NCBI GenBank assembly: GCA_007644065.1 | Contig: VJWN01000001.1 | Span: forward strand, 944,340-1,008,339 | Length of the DNA: 64,000 nucleotides | Direction of reading: 5' to 3' | From: Margaritispora aquatica | Taxonomy: Eukaryota > Ascomycota > Leotiomycetes > Helotiales > Discinellaceae | Shown here: one piece after another, positions 11,813-23,774 of the stretch | How the letters are laid out: every line of letters starts with the position of its first letter | Position numbering within the stretch: the first letter of the stretch is position 1 | Made by a program: the position numbers and the translations under genes | The notes under the pieces: generated by a model | Database searches by the model: none | Told to the model about the DNA's origin: nothing | Seen by the model: the letters and a program-made list of their open reading frames with translations, nothing else

Positions 11813-12841
11813 ATCATGGGCGTGTAAACGATAAGTTGGGTGTACGATACTCTTGTTGTGTAAAAAAAAAACAAGCATAGCGGGACGGGACTACTAGATT
11901 TGTATATATGAATATGTACGAGACACCCGAAAGGCTTCGAACCTGTGCTCTGCTTTTGATTTCATCCTCTCATACTCAAAAGATATTGAAGTTCGTGCAA
12001 TGCTTGACTTTACGTAGGCAAAATAAGGCAGGTATCTAAACTCGCTTAAACGGTCTCCAGACAGGACAGAGCTTAACAGCACGGTAGAAAACTTTACTCA
12101 GTGTGTTACTTGTTGATGCAACATCCGAACTAATGAGTACTAAATAGTCAAAAATTCAAATAGCTCTAGCTTTACCCTCACTTATAGTTGTAATACCACT
12201 ATTGGACGCAGAAGTTCTTGCTTTAGGGTATATTCTTAAAGCAGATCAGAATCATTGTGTACTAGCTTTAGGTAGATCGAGTTATTCGTTGATTGTTGAT
12301 TGATTTCAAAACTTGGTGTATTCTAGGTGAGGGAAGCACAGGTGCCGCATCAACAAATAAGAACCCGCCGAGGAATGGTAATTTGTACTATGATTTCATT
12401 GATTCGAGAAAAGGAGTCGCCACATGGGCGTTATATCCTCATCATTAACACGTATAACTACACTCGCTCATCTCTGAACTCCACCGTAGTGGCCCAAGAT
12501 AGGTATCAACCATACACCACATGCCTCCGCCTCCACCTCCCGCACCAAGCTATTTAAGCTCATTCATTCTCGTTTCCCGCTCTAAGGTCGCCCAAGCTCG
12601 AGTTTCGAGTCCATGTATTGGTAATGGTAAACGCCTGCCTGCTTGCATTTCCCCCCAAGCACAAAAAAAGATCGAACACGACACCGCCTGCCTTGCCATA
12701 TGCCGATGCAAAATTCGAAGTCTGTCCGGCCCTGAAAATGAAATCTATACAGTTTGACCCTTGCTCCTTGGTCATCCCGAGCATCTTTCTCCAATCCATC
12801 CTATTCACCGATGCTCTCACATTGTCTAATCCCTCTTAAGC
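11813..12841. other. Convergent intergenic region
   Basis: About 1 kb between the stop codons of the mS35 gene and of the NAD+ carrier gene. A poly-A run lies near 11863. Short frames here have no recognisable domains. Confidence 0.4.
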
Positions 12842-14095
12842 TCACCAGCTCGTTTCAGGTGTTGTTTTCCTGATTCCTTCCGCCTTTGCGTGATTGAAGG
12901 TCTGCAATACGTACTCGTAGGTGAGCATCGTTGTTGTTGCGGCTGGCACGGCACGCATCATATTCGTGCCCATCCCCGCATAGAAAGCTCTCCACCCCTC
13001 CTCTCTTAGGATCGTCTTGAAAGTGGTGATAATACCCTTATACCTCGGGCCCACTGGTACCGCAGGCGCTGTCACAGGGCCTGGAGCGCCATTCTTAAAT
13101 ATCGCGTATTCTGTTGGTGCAACCGGAACCGAACGCTGCTGTGTTTGTAACCTTGTCCGTATCACCTCGTGTGGATATGTTGCGGTACTCGCCATCGCCT
13201 TGCTGATCACACTCGCAGCAGTCAATGCACTCCAATGGCTGGTAGCACCCTCTGGAGGGGTTTGTCCCATAGGAAGGCCCGTAAATTTGGTCCTAAAATA
13301 CTCGTATGCTGGGAATTGAATAGCCACATGCGTAAGGCCGAGAAGCGCGGGAGTAAGTCCAGAATAAAATGACAATATGCCTTCCGACTTATACATCTTC
13401 CTCGCAGCATCGAATGTGGACGTGTAATGCCATGGGGGCCTCGCATCGTTGGCTGCCACCGATTTCCTACTAACTTGTGCCATCAACCGAGTTTTTATGA
13501 CCCAGATCGGGTTTGTGACCATCGTCGAGGAAGCACCAGCAACTATCGAGGACCAAAAATTCACGGTGAAATCCTGCTCTGTTTTAATCTGTCAGTAAGT
13601 GCAAGCCCGAGTTTCCTCCGTTTCGAACTCACCAAAATGTACTTTGAAGACCTCTTTCGATCTCCCATAAACAGTAAACCAGACCGCCCAGGTAGGCAAA
13701 TAACCCATAATTATCGGACCCAGGCCTCGATACATGCCCTTGAGACCCTCTTCCCGCCATATCACACGACCTGTGCCCACAAGGCCCCGATATACTACAC
13801 TGGACGCCTTATTCGACGCCCTGAATCCTCCTTGTGCTTGCAGCTTGGTCTTGATCACATCCAACGGACAAGTGACAAAGCCCGACGTAAACCCTCCTGC
13901 TGCTCCTGCCATCGCTCGAAAAACTCCTTCCGACCTCCCCATCGCCCACAGCTCGAATGGCGTTACTTCCCCGCCTTCATCTTCTATGTGAGATTCCCCT
14001 GGAGACCGCCGGGCAAAGTTCGTGCTGGTCCCAGAGGAGAATTGCTGCGTGGATCGGACGGCCGAAGAGGTGGGCGAGGTGCGTTCATGAGACAT
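12842..14095 (-). CDS. YIA6: Mitochondrial NAD+ carrier (YIA6/NDT-type, SLC25)
   Basis: Two exons, 14095-13633 and 13578-12842 (54-bp intron GTGAGT..ACAG), give 399 aa. After ~70 disordered residues come three mitochondrial-carrier repeats with signatures CPLDVIKTKL, NPIWVIKTRL and YPHEVIRTRL. The tryptophan in the second signature is characteristic of the NAD+/pyrimidine-nucleotide/FAD carrier branch. FYSGLTPALLGLTHVAIQFP and the alternating Gly-rich helices support six transmembrane segments in the inner membrane. The junction reads KVHF-EQDFTVNFW. Loop residues ~295-325 are Pro/Ala-rich, longer than in yeast. A pyrimidine-nucleotide carrier is the main alternative. It is divergent from QCR7. 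Confidence 0.88.
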
Positions 14096-15205
14096 TGTGT
14101 ATTTCGTTCGAGGAACAGTTATGGCGCACTCTATCGAGCTTCCCTACGCAAGCACAAACAATCCACCTTTCTTTGAAGACTCGACTCCCAGAACTGCCAG
14201 CTGAGCTCAGCTTCCTATCGTTGTCGCTGGAGCTGCTAGCTTAATCTAAAGCTTTCAAGTCTCTCGTGTCTCGGTGTGCGGGGAAAGTTTCCCACGCAGC
14301 ACGCCTGTACACAGCTGTCAACGATTATCGATGGCCATTGACAATTGACCAAACTGCCCGAAACTTGTGTGGGAATTAAGGAGCAGAGCAGAGGACGATG
14401 GTTGAGGGTTTCGCGATTTCGGCCTGCGCGGTGGGACTTTGATAGAAAGTGGGTAGCTCGGATCTAAGCAGGTTTGGGTTTTTAGTGACTTTAGTCCCGC
14501 GACCGTTTTTTGGACTGTATGGCTGGTTTGTATCACTTGGAAATTCTAGAAGCTCTGGAAAGAAGTAAACAAGTGCGCTATAAGATGGCTGAAAGGTGAG
14601 AAGATAGCGAAATCTTTGAGATATGATTAAAAGTGTCTATTTTTCTGATAGTACTTTTTAGCTATTGGTCTTGTGCCTGCTTACTTGTACGGTGAGCGAC
14701 GTAAGAATGGCTCCGGCGAGAAGCCGCAACATTATTCCAAAGTACCTACCTTTTTACCTTATGCAGGCCTGCTTGCTACTTGCATCCCTGAAATGGCAAA
14801 GTAAATCTTTGTCTGGCGTGTACCGATTATAATGTGGTAGAGTACATAGAGTGGGGGTTAAACCACTGTGATATCAGAATTAAGAACTGTTCTGGGGGGT
14901 TGATTGGTGTGTTCCTTCCTTTTTCTCAACCCAGCATTTTCTGCCAGATTTTCTTTGATTCGAGCGCCTCCAAAAATTACAGCGAAGAAGCTTGGACTCC
15001 CGAGGTACTTTTATGCCTAAGGCTGAATATATTGATTGTTCGAGAAATTCAGGCTCCAAAGCTCGGCCTTTGTCGGGACGAATCAGATCATCCGCTTAAG
15101 TAATCGTTCGAAAATGGCGAGAACGAAGCTTTGAACGACAACGACCATTTCAAAGGAGAATCGATTGAATAGCTCCTCCGCCACTCGATACCTACGACCG
15201 GCAAC
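14096..15205. promoter_or_regulatory. Divergent upstream region of the NAD+ carrier and QCR7 genes
   Basis: About 1.1 kb between two divergent start codons of genes for mitochondrial inner-membrane proteins. No coding frame with family character was seen; named regulatory sites are not claimed. Confidence 0.4.
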
Positions 15206-15795
15206 ATGTCTCAACCATCTCTCACAAACTTTATCGTCAAGCGCCCATGGCTCAAGAAAATGATGACGCCTCTGGCCAGCTGGTACGGAAATGCTGCCGG
15301 GTACAGGAAGCTTGGTCTCAGGTACGAATATTCCACCACGCAAGTCGGAAACGATGGTAGATGGTCAATTGGATGATGGAGGAAAGATGGAAGGGATACG
15401 GAGCTGTGCTGATGTTGTCTTGTGCTGCAGGGCCGATGATTTGATTCCCGAAGAGTCAGAAGCCGTTCTCCTCGCCCTCAAGCGTCTGCCCGAGAAGGAG
15501 CAATACGATCGTGTTTTCCGTCTGCGAAGAGCTTTCCAGGTTCGTATACTTAGCAGATCGAATGCATGTATAAGGGCGATAATTGACAATCGATAGGCAT
15601 CTCTCGCTCACCAGCTTCTCCCCAAAGAGCAGCAGACAAAACCTTCGGAGGTATATTATCACCTATGTCCATGTCATTAAGTTCTGTGCTCACATCTATA
15701 ATTAGGATGTTCTCTACCTATCGCCCATCATCAAAGAAATCGAGGCCGAGGCAAGAGAGCGTGCGGATCTGGAGTCGATTTCCATCAAGAAGTAG
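15206..15795 (+). CDS. QCR7: Cytochrome bc1 complex subunit 7 (14 kDa, QCR7)
   Basis: Four small exons, 15206-15321, 15431-15539, 15597-15650 and 15706-15795, give 122 aa, the usual length. The assembled protein reads SLTNFIVKRPWLKKMMTPLA, SWYGNAAGYRKLGLRADDLI, PEESEAVLLALKRLPEKEQYDRVFRLRRAFQ split over the second junction, and ASLAHQLLPKEQQTKPSED at the third, matching the UQCRB/QCR7 family on the matrix side of complex III next to cytochrome b. Introns are 109, 57 and 55 bp. A gene with three introns in 369 coding bases would be missed by open-frame searches. Confidence 0.93.
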
Positions 15796-16599
15796 GGCGA
15801 GGTGGGAGGAACATGTACAATGGGGTCGAAGGGAGATTAGAATGCACGCTGAGGAGCAGTGTCTGTACTTTACAAGAACGATCACCACAATCAATACGTC
15901 TTTTGAACTTGTGGAAGAGTCCTGTCATTATTCTATCATGCTTCGAGGCTCAAATCTAAGACAGCCATCAATGGAGAAGGGAGCGTCATCAGGGCATAAT
16001 CAAAGGCAGCTTCGTGATATCTATGATGGGTTTACGTTCCTACTATATACAGGAATTGAACAGTAGCACCCAAGAGAGATCAATTCAACATGAACGGCCA
16101 AGCCAGGACCAACGCCAAAGCAGGTTGTATATCATTTCTCCACTCTCGTGCCACTGTGATGACCACATGCTTCTTATTAAATTCCTTGACCATTTATCCA
16201 TACAAAGCTTTCATGCCGCTGGCACAAATGCTGTCATCACTCCAGGTCCACCGATCGTCCCACTGCACAAAGAAGAACAAGGAGACTATTACACTTTTGG
16301 GTGCGGCATGCATCCATTTGACCATTGACCTTGAGAACCTAACGCACAAAAGCCCATTTGCCGGCCTTCGTTCAGACCCCTCTCGAACTCCTCCTGTAAA
16401 TTACAGGACAATAAACCATTCCCACAGAAGAAAAATCAGTACAATGAATCGAATCAGAATCAGGGCCGAATCGTTCCTCTCTGTCGTCGATGCTATTCCC
16501 AAATTCCAAAGGGCTTTCTCTTCACCGAACTCCGTATATGCGTAAAGACATGGCCGAGGGGATCTGGTATCTGCGCTGTGTACATGAAGGATGTTTTCA
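15796..16599. other. Convergent intergenic region
   Basis: About 800 bp between the stop codons of QCR7 and MNN9. Short open frames here show no domain or codon pattern of a gene. Confidence 0.4.
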
Positions 16600-18092
<1,493 letters not shown>

Positions 18093-18997
18093 AGCGGCAA
18101 ACTCTCCGTGGTCTTAGCACCACCAGTGTAACTTATTTTATCGATCTGGCTGGATGTAATCGGGAGCGCAGTTTGTCTTCGTTCGGGCAGGTTGGCGGAT
18201 GAGTGTCGCAAGCTTTGGTCGCCCAAGTTGAGTGACTTGAAGAAGTTGAGATCGCGTGGATTGGAGTGGCAGGGACAAGACGAGACGGGAACGCTGAAAA
18301 TAGCTTGTCGTGCCAAGAAAGCCCCCTAAGCGAAGCTGATGAAATAACGTCGGAGGTTCTGATGGTGCTCAATCAATTGAAGGCAGTACTGATCCGTGAA
18401 CTGTGGATTGCCTAAATCCAGGTTTTATTGTTCGTCTCAGTAATACAAGGAGGTGGAATGCTGCTGATGGGGGTTGATTACGAACAACAAAAGTGTAATA
18501 TCGTTCAGTAATTTAGTATCTCTCTCTAGCAACCACGCGTTCCCAATAGAAGACCAGAGCTAAAATAGTGCTATACTGTATTGCAGACTAAAAAGATTTG
18601 AAGCCGCTTCGATAACGGCTTTACTTGCCTTATGTACCTGATGGTGGCTTTGACCAGGGGTGTTAAATAATAGGGGTGGCGGCACATGACTTCTCTAACA
18701 TCATATCAAGTCTCGCCGCATCATACTTACCCGTAGGATTTTTAAGGTCGATTGGGAAGTTAAAAATAAGGAATCTGTCTCTACCAATCCTTTTAATCTT
18801 GATAGCATAAGCTTATTGTCTATAAAACTCTTATATCAGACTGTCATTTTGGTGCCCCATTTCTTCAAGAATCCCAAAGTACGGCTTTACTCAGTTTCTC
18901 ACTCGCTAGGCTGCAGCGGTGCTTGCTGTGGTCACCATTGTCATCCAAGAGAAATAATATCCTAGCTGAATCAAAACTTCTACAAACGAGACACATC
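18093..18997. promoter_or_regulatory. Divergent upstream region of MNN9 and MAG1
   Basis: About 900 bp between divergent start codons. It holds AT-rich stretches and no credible coding frame. Named sites are not claimed. Confidence 0.4.
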
Positions 18998-20169
18998 ATG
19001 TCTTCCAGGAAATCGGCTAGACTTAGCGCAGCTGCTGCCATCGTGCCTGCTCCTGCAAAGGAAGTAAAGCCAAGGAGGGCGAATATCAGCAAGAAGCGCA
19101 AGCTTGCCACTGAGGAGGATTCTAAGACAAGAGATAGCAGTCCATCAACTCCAAGAAAGAAGCGTCCTACTAAGACTTTGCTACCTCCAGTCACGCCTAC
19201 TCCAGCAGCAATAGAGTTAATGGCTATGCCATATAGCTCGGGAGATATCGATGACATGGCTCCTCCCCCGAAGAATCGACTTGTGGTAACAAATGGCAAT
19301 CTCACCAATGCTCCGTTGATAACTCCAGAAACACATAGGCTGGTCGCAAACATGCCCATGGATCAGATTTCGCCTTCAAAAGCACCAAACATCAAAGAAA
19401 GTACTGGAGATGTGCTTCAAAAAGCTTTGGCACATCTTATTCGTATTGAACCCAAGTTGGAGCCTATTATTGACAGACATCCATGTCATGTTTTCTCTCC
19501 TGAAGGTCTTGCCGAACAAATCGATCCTTTTAGGACTTTGACGAGTGGCATTATATCTCAACAAGTTGGTTAATGCCTTTGATAAAAGTTGAACAGGCTA
19601 ACTGCAGTAGGTGTCGGGAGCTGCTGCAAAAAGCATAAAAGCAAAATTCGTAGCTTTATTCAACATCGAGAATTCAGATCCCATAGCGCATAGCTTCCCA
19701 ACACCTTCACAGGTGTGTGCAAGTACCACTCAAATTCTGAGAACAGCTGGTCTATCTCAGAGAAAGGCAGAGTATGTTCATGGGCTCGCTGAGAAGTTTA
19801 ACTCTGGCGAGTTAACCACCGAGATGCTCTTCAGTGCATCATATGATGAGGTGCTCCAAGAACTAATAAAGGTTAGAGGACTTGGGAAGTGGAGCGTAGA
19901 GATGTTTGCATGTTTTGGTTTGAAGCGGTTGGATGTTTTTTCCACAGGAGATCTTGGCGTTCAAAAAGGTATGGCTGTACTACTGGGTCGAGATGTCGGC
20001 AAATTAAAGTCCAAAAAAAGCAAGTGGAAGTTTATGAGCGAGAAGGAGATGGAGGAGATTGCCGAGAGATTTAAGCCCTATAGGTATGTACTGATGGTTA
20101 CATTATTTCTAGACTATTATGGAACTGACTTGTTACTGTAGAAGTGTGTTTATGTGGTACATGTGGTAA
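18998..20169 (+). CDS. MAG1: DNA-3-methyladenine glycosylase (MAG1/AlkA type)
   Basis: Exons 18998-19564, 19611-20083 and 20142-20169 give 355 aa. Residues 1-~130 are basic and disordered (RKSARLSAAAA, PKKKR-like RKKRPTK), probably nuclear targeting. The rest is the HhH-GPD base-excision fold: DPFRTLTSGIISQQ/VSGAAAKSIKAKF across the first splice, helix-hairpin-helix LIKVRGLGKWSVEMF (~274-288) and catalytic Asp ~303 in STGDLGVQKG. It removes alkylated purines from DNA. The last exon has only nine sense codons plus the stop, completing FKPYR-SVFMWYMW, the family's closing motif; acceptor 20140-20141 was chosen for that reason. Start MSSRKSARL is the first ATG in this frame after upstream TTG codons. 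Confidence 0.92.
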
Positions 20170-20438
20170 GTGCTGTTTCATACTTGATTCTAGATTTTTC
20201 TTCATACATTAGTGATTGTCGAAAATAGTTTAGCTATGCTAATACATCTGTAGGAAAGTACTGGAGGTTGAGATCAGTGCCATCGAGACTTAGAAATTAT
20301 ATGTTGTTATCTTAAGTGTATAAAACTTGCAAATGTTTTTATACTGTTCAGTGCCATTCGTGCTATCTGACGGGTTCACGATGATCAGCTTTTGTGTTCA
20401 TTGACTAAAGTTCGGTTGGATTAGAATAGCTCAACTCT

Positions 20439-21297
20439 CTAGTTGTTGCTAGCTGGATCATAATCGAGATCAGAATAATCATCTCCTATGCCTCCATACT
20501 CATCCGCATCTTCATCTTCGGCGGAGGAGGAGTCTTCATTTTCTTCGTCCTCCTCGTTTTCATCTTCGCTGGCATCAGCACCAGGACCAGCTCCGATTGC
20601 ACTATCCCTTTGACCAACTTCACCACTACCTCCAACCCCACCAGGACCAGGACCAGCAGCACCACCACTTCCAGAGTCAGCTCTGTCACCAGTTCCGGTA
20701 GCACGACTCGAAATCGCAGGCAGAACAGAAAATGATGGGTCCATGTAACCATCATCCCTTGCCAGCTTCTTTTGGGCTACGGTAAGGCGCTTGTAGGTCG
20801 CTTGTGTAATTACACCTTCGGCTATAAACACGTTAGCTGTATCCTGATTGTAAGAGAATCAGGAGACACTCACTGACGAAGTCACATAAAGATCGGTTAT
20901 TGCCATAGTGGCAATTAGTGCACGCTGCCTTGCCATCCGCATGTCTGAGGTCCTCCGAAACCACACAACCGGTGAAATAGCCTCGTCCGTAGGTGCAGCA
21001 CTTGCATGAAATAAGCGCCAGTGTACCGATCCTATGCGCAAAGATGGCCTCATAGCTACTCTTGTTGCTACCAATCGTGAAATGGCGTGCGTGATCAATA
21101 CCGTTCGCATCGACATCCAGCATTTCTCTGTTGGCATTGCGGAATTCGACATCTCGGACTGGTAATTCTGCGTTGTTGTTCTTGGCAATTAAACCCCTAA
21201 GCCTGGCTGAAGTGACTTCCAATGGAAGAGTTATGGTGAAGAATGAGTTGGGGATAACTACCGTTCTCACGGGAGTGAGCACTGGGTGGATAATCAT
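20439..21297 (-). CDS. Cys-rich fungal protein of unknown function with acidic tail
   Basis: Two exons, 21297-20874 and 20821-20439 (intron GTGAGT..ATAG), give 268 aa. Residues ~90-141 hold a cysteine cluster C-X-C-C-X9-C-X14-C-X2-C-X8-C (SCKCC, GYFTGC, ACTNCHYG, SLCDF), probably zinc-binding. It resembles the DUF3716-type modules multiplied in filamentous ascomycetes; that name is from memory of the pattern and needs a profile search. The C-terminal part is Gly/Pro/Ala-rich (GSGGAAGPGPGGVGGSG) and then strongly acidic with Tyr near the end. No signal peptide or membrane segment is visible. Upstream lies a decayed ~80-bp tandem repeat array. Confidence 0.75.
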
Positions 21298-21451
21298 GGT
21301 TACTGTGTGAATCCTGTATAGACACAGTGATCAATGTATCGTGTTGTGGTGAAAACGTGGAGGAATTGAAGAATTTCCAGTATTTATATTACGCGAAAAA
21401 GGGTTCGAACTCCTCGTACAGGCTATTCCCGTTTTAGAAAATAGAGTCGAG

Positions 21452-22390
21452 GAGAATTTGCGGATTGTACGTCCTGAGGCCATCGATGATATGGCCAAAA
21501 TTTGAGGGGGGCTCCTTGGGAAAGAAGTATAGGAGAGGATTGGCGGAGGCTACGTCCTCAGGCCGTTGATTTGTACGATGAGTTCACGAGAATCGATGAG
21601 ACAGTTGGACAGGAGGATATTGGGCGGATTTACATCCTGCGGTCGTCGATGCCACACGACTAGTCTTCGAGAGTTGTTGGGAATGTGGAATGTAAGAGAA
21701 TTGGCGCATTTCCGTTGATGATATGATTAGTCTTCGACATTATTGGGGGGCAGAACAGAAGTGGATTAAGTGAAGCTATGTCTTGAGCTCGTTGAAGACA
21801 CAACTAGGTTTTGAGCTTATGAGGAAAGTGGAATGAACACTTGAACTCCAGGTGGTTTGGACGTCCTGAGGCTGTCAATAGTGTAACTAGTGTCTGAGGC
21901 TCGATGAGAGAGTAGAAGGGCAGAGGATTAAGCGAATGTTATATTTTGACGCTGTTAGTAATGTGGTTAGTCGCTAAGAATTATTGGAAAGTGACCATGC
22001 TCTAAGGTTACCGACAATACAACTAGGTTTAGAGCTTGTCGAGAATATTGAACAAGTACTCGCAGTAACAAGTGGATATCACATCCATAGGCCATCGATA
22101 ACACAACTACCAAGTTCCTGAGGCTCACTGGGAGTAGAAGGTAGATAGATAATTAAGCGAGTTTTATATCTCATAGCCGTCGGTGATATGCATAGCCTTT
22201 GTAGCTCATTGGGATGGGCAGTGAAGGAGAGTAGAGTTGGAAGGACGTTATGTCCTGCAGTCATCGACGATATAACTTGTTTTAGGGTTCTCCGGGAAAG
22301 AGTAGAAGAAAGATCCAAGCGGATCATATGTCCAAATGGGGTCTCTGGAATTGTGAACAGTCAAACTATAATGGGAAACACTCTGGGGAT
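21452..22390. repeat. Decayed tandem repeat array, ~80 bp period, ~12 units
   Basis: Successive segments restart roughly every 65-86 bp with the same order of words: a TTGGCGGA or TTAAGCGA-like opening, TACGTCCTGAGGC, GTCGATGATAT, AACTAGT, GAGGCTC, and GGGAAAGTGGAATG followed by AGAGGA. Examples start near 21452, 21538, 21619, 21700, 21765, 21842, 21925, 22005, 22068, 22150, 22232 and 22315. Units near 21700 and 22005 have lost the first part. Stops occur in all frames, so it is not coding. It lies 155 bp upstream of the start of the Cys-rich gene. Confidence 0.8.
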
Positions 22391-22898
22391 TTGAATGGGA
22401 ATGTTGAAATAGATTTACACCTTGCTGCATATAAAGTACAAACTTGAGATTTGACAAAGACGCAGGGATGGAAAACGGCTCCTAGAGAAGCAAAATGTCA
22501 GTGTTTGTTTACGACACAATACCAAATTTGACGAAAAATCCAACAGGATATAAATAGTTGAACGAAGTAAGATGAATAAAAGTGTTTGGGGATGTTTGTA
22601 ATAACTTTGCGAACCAATATGAAAGTACAATGATCTTCAGATATCTTTAAACACCATTTCGAAGAAAAGGTATACTAAAGGCATTGAAAATCATGCACAC
22701 CCTTTCTATCTATAATATTAGTACTAGACTCCATGACTTAACATTGAATAGGACTGAAGCTGATGGTAAGTAGTAGTGTAGGTATCAAAATAAACGCATC
22801 GCTAAACCTTTCCTCGCTTCGACTTCGCACCAGACAATATCCTCGAATCTACCAGTGCTTTGTCGGATACTTACCTCTTGTATACAGTGCGGTACACG
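22391..22898. other. AT-rich intergenic stretch
   Basis: About 500 bp between the tandem array and the orphan frame. No gene, repeat unit or RNA structure was recognised. Confidence 0.35.
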
Positions 22899-23219
22899 TC
22901 ACCACCGATGTCGAAACAGCCCAGACTTAATTACCTGATTTGACAGATAGAGCATTCCTGAAGCATTGCCAGAGATTCCGAAGAAGGCAGATTTAATAAC
23001 CATCCACCAAACAGCTTCATGGCTTGAATATAAATCGATTGAGCCAAGATCTGTCCGTATGTCTGAGTTGGGACTACCTAAAAATAAGTTCAGCACAGGA
23101 AGTATAGGACAGTGGATTACAGGGAGGTTTACGACGAAATGGCCAGCTACGAAGTAGAGGGTGGGATAGATGATATCAAGACAGCTGCTAGAGTTCGTCT
23201 CCTGTAAGGTAGCAAACCT
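22899..23219 (-). pseudogene. Possible remnant exon of a membrane protein
   Basis: On the minus strand a frame stays open from about 23217 to a stop near 22899. Two hydrophobic stretches are seen (CLDIIYPTLYFVAGHFVV with VIHCPILPVLNLFLG, and AVWWMVIKSAFFGISGNASG) around a polar loop SPNSDIRTDLGSIDLYSSHE. A splice-like acceptor (TTACAG) precedes SSSCLDII, and a donor-like GTAATT follows YLSNQ at 22934. No other exons could be joined on either side and I do not recognise the family, so this is either a relic or part of an unannotated gene. Confidence 0.3.
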
Positions 23220-23774
23220 CGCTTATTTCCTATATCAAGACTCATAGAAAGAAAAGTCCTAATGCATCAATGAATTGTGTCGATACAGTCCTAGTGATGC
23301 CTCGTAGTCATATAAAGTTAGTAAGATAGATATTATTAGACCTCAGTGCTATGAATGGCCTAGCTACCCCATTTCATTTTTTGAACTCTACCTCGAAGTT
23401 CGAGTTTAAATGTCCTTGAACATCAAGCAGGATCATTGAAGTATTGTGCTATTAGCATGAACGCCTTGCAGCCTCTTTACCTTCTGTTGACTTTAACTTC
23501 AAGCTCATATGCTTTAACATATCAACAATGATTGAGAACAGCTCATTTGTGTATGAAAACTTAAGCTTTGCATATTTATTTCACGTTTTAATGTAAACGG
23601 TGTGCTTACGTACCTCCCAATCTTGAGAACTATTTTGGTCACAAAGACAAAGGATATCAAGTATCCCGACTCTTGCCACTAGATAAGTCTCATAGTATGG
23701 GCAATTGCTTTCAGGTAGCAATGTAGTACCATTTATCGTACACGAAACGAGACTTCTTCTATTGCCCCCAAAAA
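23220..23774. other. Region 3' of the ABC transporter
   Basis: About 550 bp following the transporter stop codon. It should include the 3' UTR. No coding frame of gene character was seen. Confidence 0.35.

Noticed and set aside
21398..21412. GGGTTCGAACTCC, B-box-like
   Set aside because: No A-box or cloverleaf upstream; a chance match.
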